From the NCBI GenBank assembly GCA_029820915.1, contig JALGUI010000256.1, positions 1 to 6,013 on the forward strand: a stretch of DNA of 6,013 nt. The letters are read 5' to 3'. Below, one piece after another: positions 5,501 to 6,013 of the stretch (position 1 is its first letter; every line of letters starts with the position of its first letter). The notes below the pieces were generated by a model. The model had not been told where the DNA came from and did no database searches. It was given only the letters and a program-made list of their open reading frames with translations. This DNA is from Candidatus Zipacnadia bacterium (lineage in GTDB: Bacteria > Armatimonadota > Zipacnadia > Zipacnadales > UBA5352). The position numbers and the translations under genes are program-made.

Positions 5501-6013
5501 CGGGTCCTCCGGCATCGGCCTCAGCGTCAGCTCCGGGGGCTGGGCCTCCAGCAGAGCGTCCGCACGGTACTTGATGTCCGCCCAGGCCTCGCGAGCCACC
5601 GTGTTCCGGCGCGCGCGGAACTCCGCCAGCGTGTCGGGGGTGACGAAGATCCGCGGGTGGTCGGGCATGGTGCGCAGGATCTCCTCGGTCGGCGGCACCG
5701 GCAGCGACACCGAATCGGCGGTGATGACGAAGCTGCGCACCGGGCCGGGCTCGGAGACCTCGCCGGCCTCCGTCACCACGAAGTAGCGCCAGTGCCACGT
5801 GCCCTCGGCAAGGACGGCCGAGTGATTGTAGAAGGGCAGGTCAATGCCCTCGACGCGGATGACGTCGCGGTCGAACTCCTCGCGCCGGCACATCTCGACG
5901 GTGTAGGTCGCCGCCCGATCATCGACCCGCCAGATCATCGACGGCGGGTTGGTGCTCGCCGGCGCGCCGTCGCGCGGCGAGAGCGGCGGGTGCGCCGCCG
6001 GCTGGGGCGAGGT
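2588..6013 (-). CDS. Heparinase II/III family polysaccharide lyase (DUF4962-type), 5' partial
   Basis: At least 1141 residues are visible. The first ATG is at 5938, but 25 in-frame codons upstream (including SPRDGAPASTNPPS) read as conserved family sequence to the window edge, so the true start and any signal peptide lie outside. Numbering from that Met: 1-75 is an FnIII-like DUF4962 front (WHWRYFV at 48-54); about 90-450 is the alpha-helical barrel with NSHGQQ (280-285) and DGGYTEGQTY (325-334), giving His282 and Tyr334 as candidate catalytic residues; about 460-720 is the heparinase II/III beta-sandwich with SHAHADQNGF (483-492), AIDSGYY (502-508) and AAHNSILVNG (524-533). His484/His486, Asp504 and His526 match the metal-binding set known from heparinase II. 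From about 966 (LLRNGGFEEG) to VLWVDDVEF near the end is a CBM4/9-like jelly roll. Heparinase II/III lyases cleave uronic-acid polysaccharides by beta-elimination; the actual substrate here is unknown. An extracytoplasmic location is inferred. Confidence 0.9.
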   Translation of the reverse strand, partial: TSPQPAAHPPLSPRDGAPASTNPPSMIWRVDDRAATYTVEMCRREEFDRDVIRVEGIDLPFYNHSAVLAEGTWHWRYFVVTEAGEVSEPGPVRSFVITADSVSLPVPPTEEILRTMPDHPRIFVTPDTLAEFRARRNTVAREAWADIKYRADALLEAQPPELTLRPMPEDPGTSRKQVFFLRDGEALVPAGYTNSDLSGDAGKANVLSLAYLISGDERYAEAARRWLLFVAPLRMDYHLEDRGQHDTVVYNYEYGLKGVALAYDRLYHLLTEDERRQVVEHIEYHCENAFAWCHDRQKLHLNYQNSHGQQCMHALLTTVLAVADETPETAQWADWLIRQYVNRIAWGSEDGGYTEGQTYSHKFQFILEGLAALRTATGIDIFQKPRLRNAGDFWMYCMSLNYWWNHWGDVYSLLVPVPGASADTYISGFLGSMSGSRYVTWWSDTVVGNPRHVPLWYLSSMGIEPKPPVDIAQARLFPDVGQLAAYDRFYDHHSNRIFFRSSPWGGASHAHADQNGFVLHAGGEIMAIDSGYYTYCGDTYHRQFSVATAAHNSILVNGEGQPKSINSAGRFSAFLNSADYCLFIGDAATAYPEMLEEFDRVVVFIRPDVFLVYDELGATEPSEFSWVLNTFEPADIDEQARTMVVSQSDQRLRVQHLAPADLRYAQSNERPYPMLTKKWCRYTEAFPQPYNIRVTTAEQSSDERILAVMDAYEAGAGPRMAGLEQIAAGDALAVQFATGSVTETVVFRERADEPTAVTADGIETDARVVSVGRDPDGAVERWLLHGGTRLTVDGVAIFSADQVCDAAGQMPSPAGAALIQVKHEAAVTVAVYLREQPRAVFQAPPNAPAQAKPLAAAWRDGRAEIELPAAGETVLWVDPVADPREPPPPLELTVTDGAGGYAVELETAVADNGEIVAFGCLDPREPGLYTFTASGEGTEILVQDRWDQTLSARRVRGVRAPWREAAEVYVRYAPGTSPRVRADLRESYRGRLVSLLRNGGFEEGSPDYPPRSWTTQHPRKMGFTWPYWSQEDAVEGASCLKFVRPEIAMTLSSQPMRLRTGGTYVLRFQARGDATEAKVTVSGQRGTGAEIAVEPSEQWREYRAELEVEPGYCLVKVFFWSGGEPDQVLWVDDVEFGYIAE

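Noticed and set aside
1..6013. Toxin-antitoxin, CRISPR or other known defence system built around the ATPase
   Set aside because: There is no nuclease, antitoxin, repeat array or partner gene in the window; the ATPase stands alone between metabolic genes.

Overview
The window is GC-rich bacterial DNA. All three protein genes lie on the minus strand, so they read from right to left. The combination of a very large heparinase II/III-type polysaccharide lyase and a COG0407 'URO-D domain' protein that is not HemE is typical of polysaccharide-degrading, environmental, often uncultured bacteria such as Planctomycetota, Armatimonadota, Lentisphaerota and relatives. This is a soft inference; no marker gene fixes the lineage.

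Layout from right to left: (1) 6013-2588 is a heparinase II/III family protein (N-terminal DUF4962/FnIII-like part, alpha-barrel, metal-binding beta-sandwich, C-terminal carbohydrate-binding-like domain). Its 5' end lies beyond the window, because the frame stays open and still looks like conserved coding sequence up to the last base. (2) A 129-base gap holds a strong UUCG-capped hairpin. (3) 2458-1523 is a stand-alone AAA/ABC-type ATPase whose C-terminus has been frameshifted by a perfect 43-base tandem duplication (1738-1823). Removing one copy restores a 239-residue protein ending at 1696. (4) About 1305-1693 is a non-coding element of about 369 bases with near-identical 23-base inverted ends, long imperfect inverted arms, a G-quadruplex motif and internal hairpins. 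It is flanked by a 10-base near-perfect direct repeat, so it looks like a MITE or fold-back element inserted just after the ancestral ATPase stop codon. The frameshifted ATPase now reads into it. (5) 1186-122 is a URO-D/methyltransferase-like protein. Its Shine-Dalgarno and start codon are duplicated in a perfect 20-base tandem repeat, creating a 7-codon leader ORF whose stop overlaps the gene's ATG (ATGA). (6) 1-121 is gene-free and holds a 16-bp perfect inverted repeat.

The enzyme genes are plausibly part of a carbohydrate-catabolism neighbourhood: the lyase would cleave an acidic polysaccharide, and the URO-D-like protein would act in an unknown one-carbon or cobamide-linked step. The gaps do not prove an operon. 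The most unusual part is 1180-1823, where two exact tandem duplications at gene boundaries flank a fold-back element. I saw no tRNA, rRNA, CRISPR array or known defence system.
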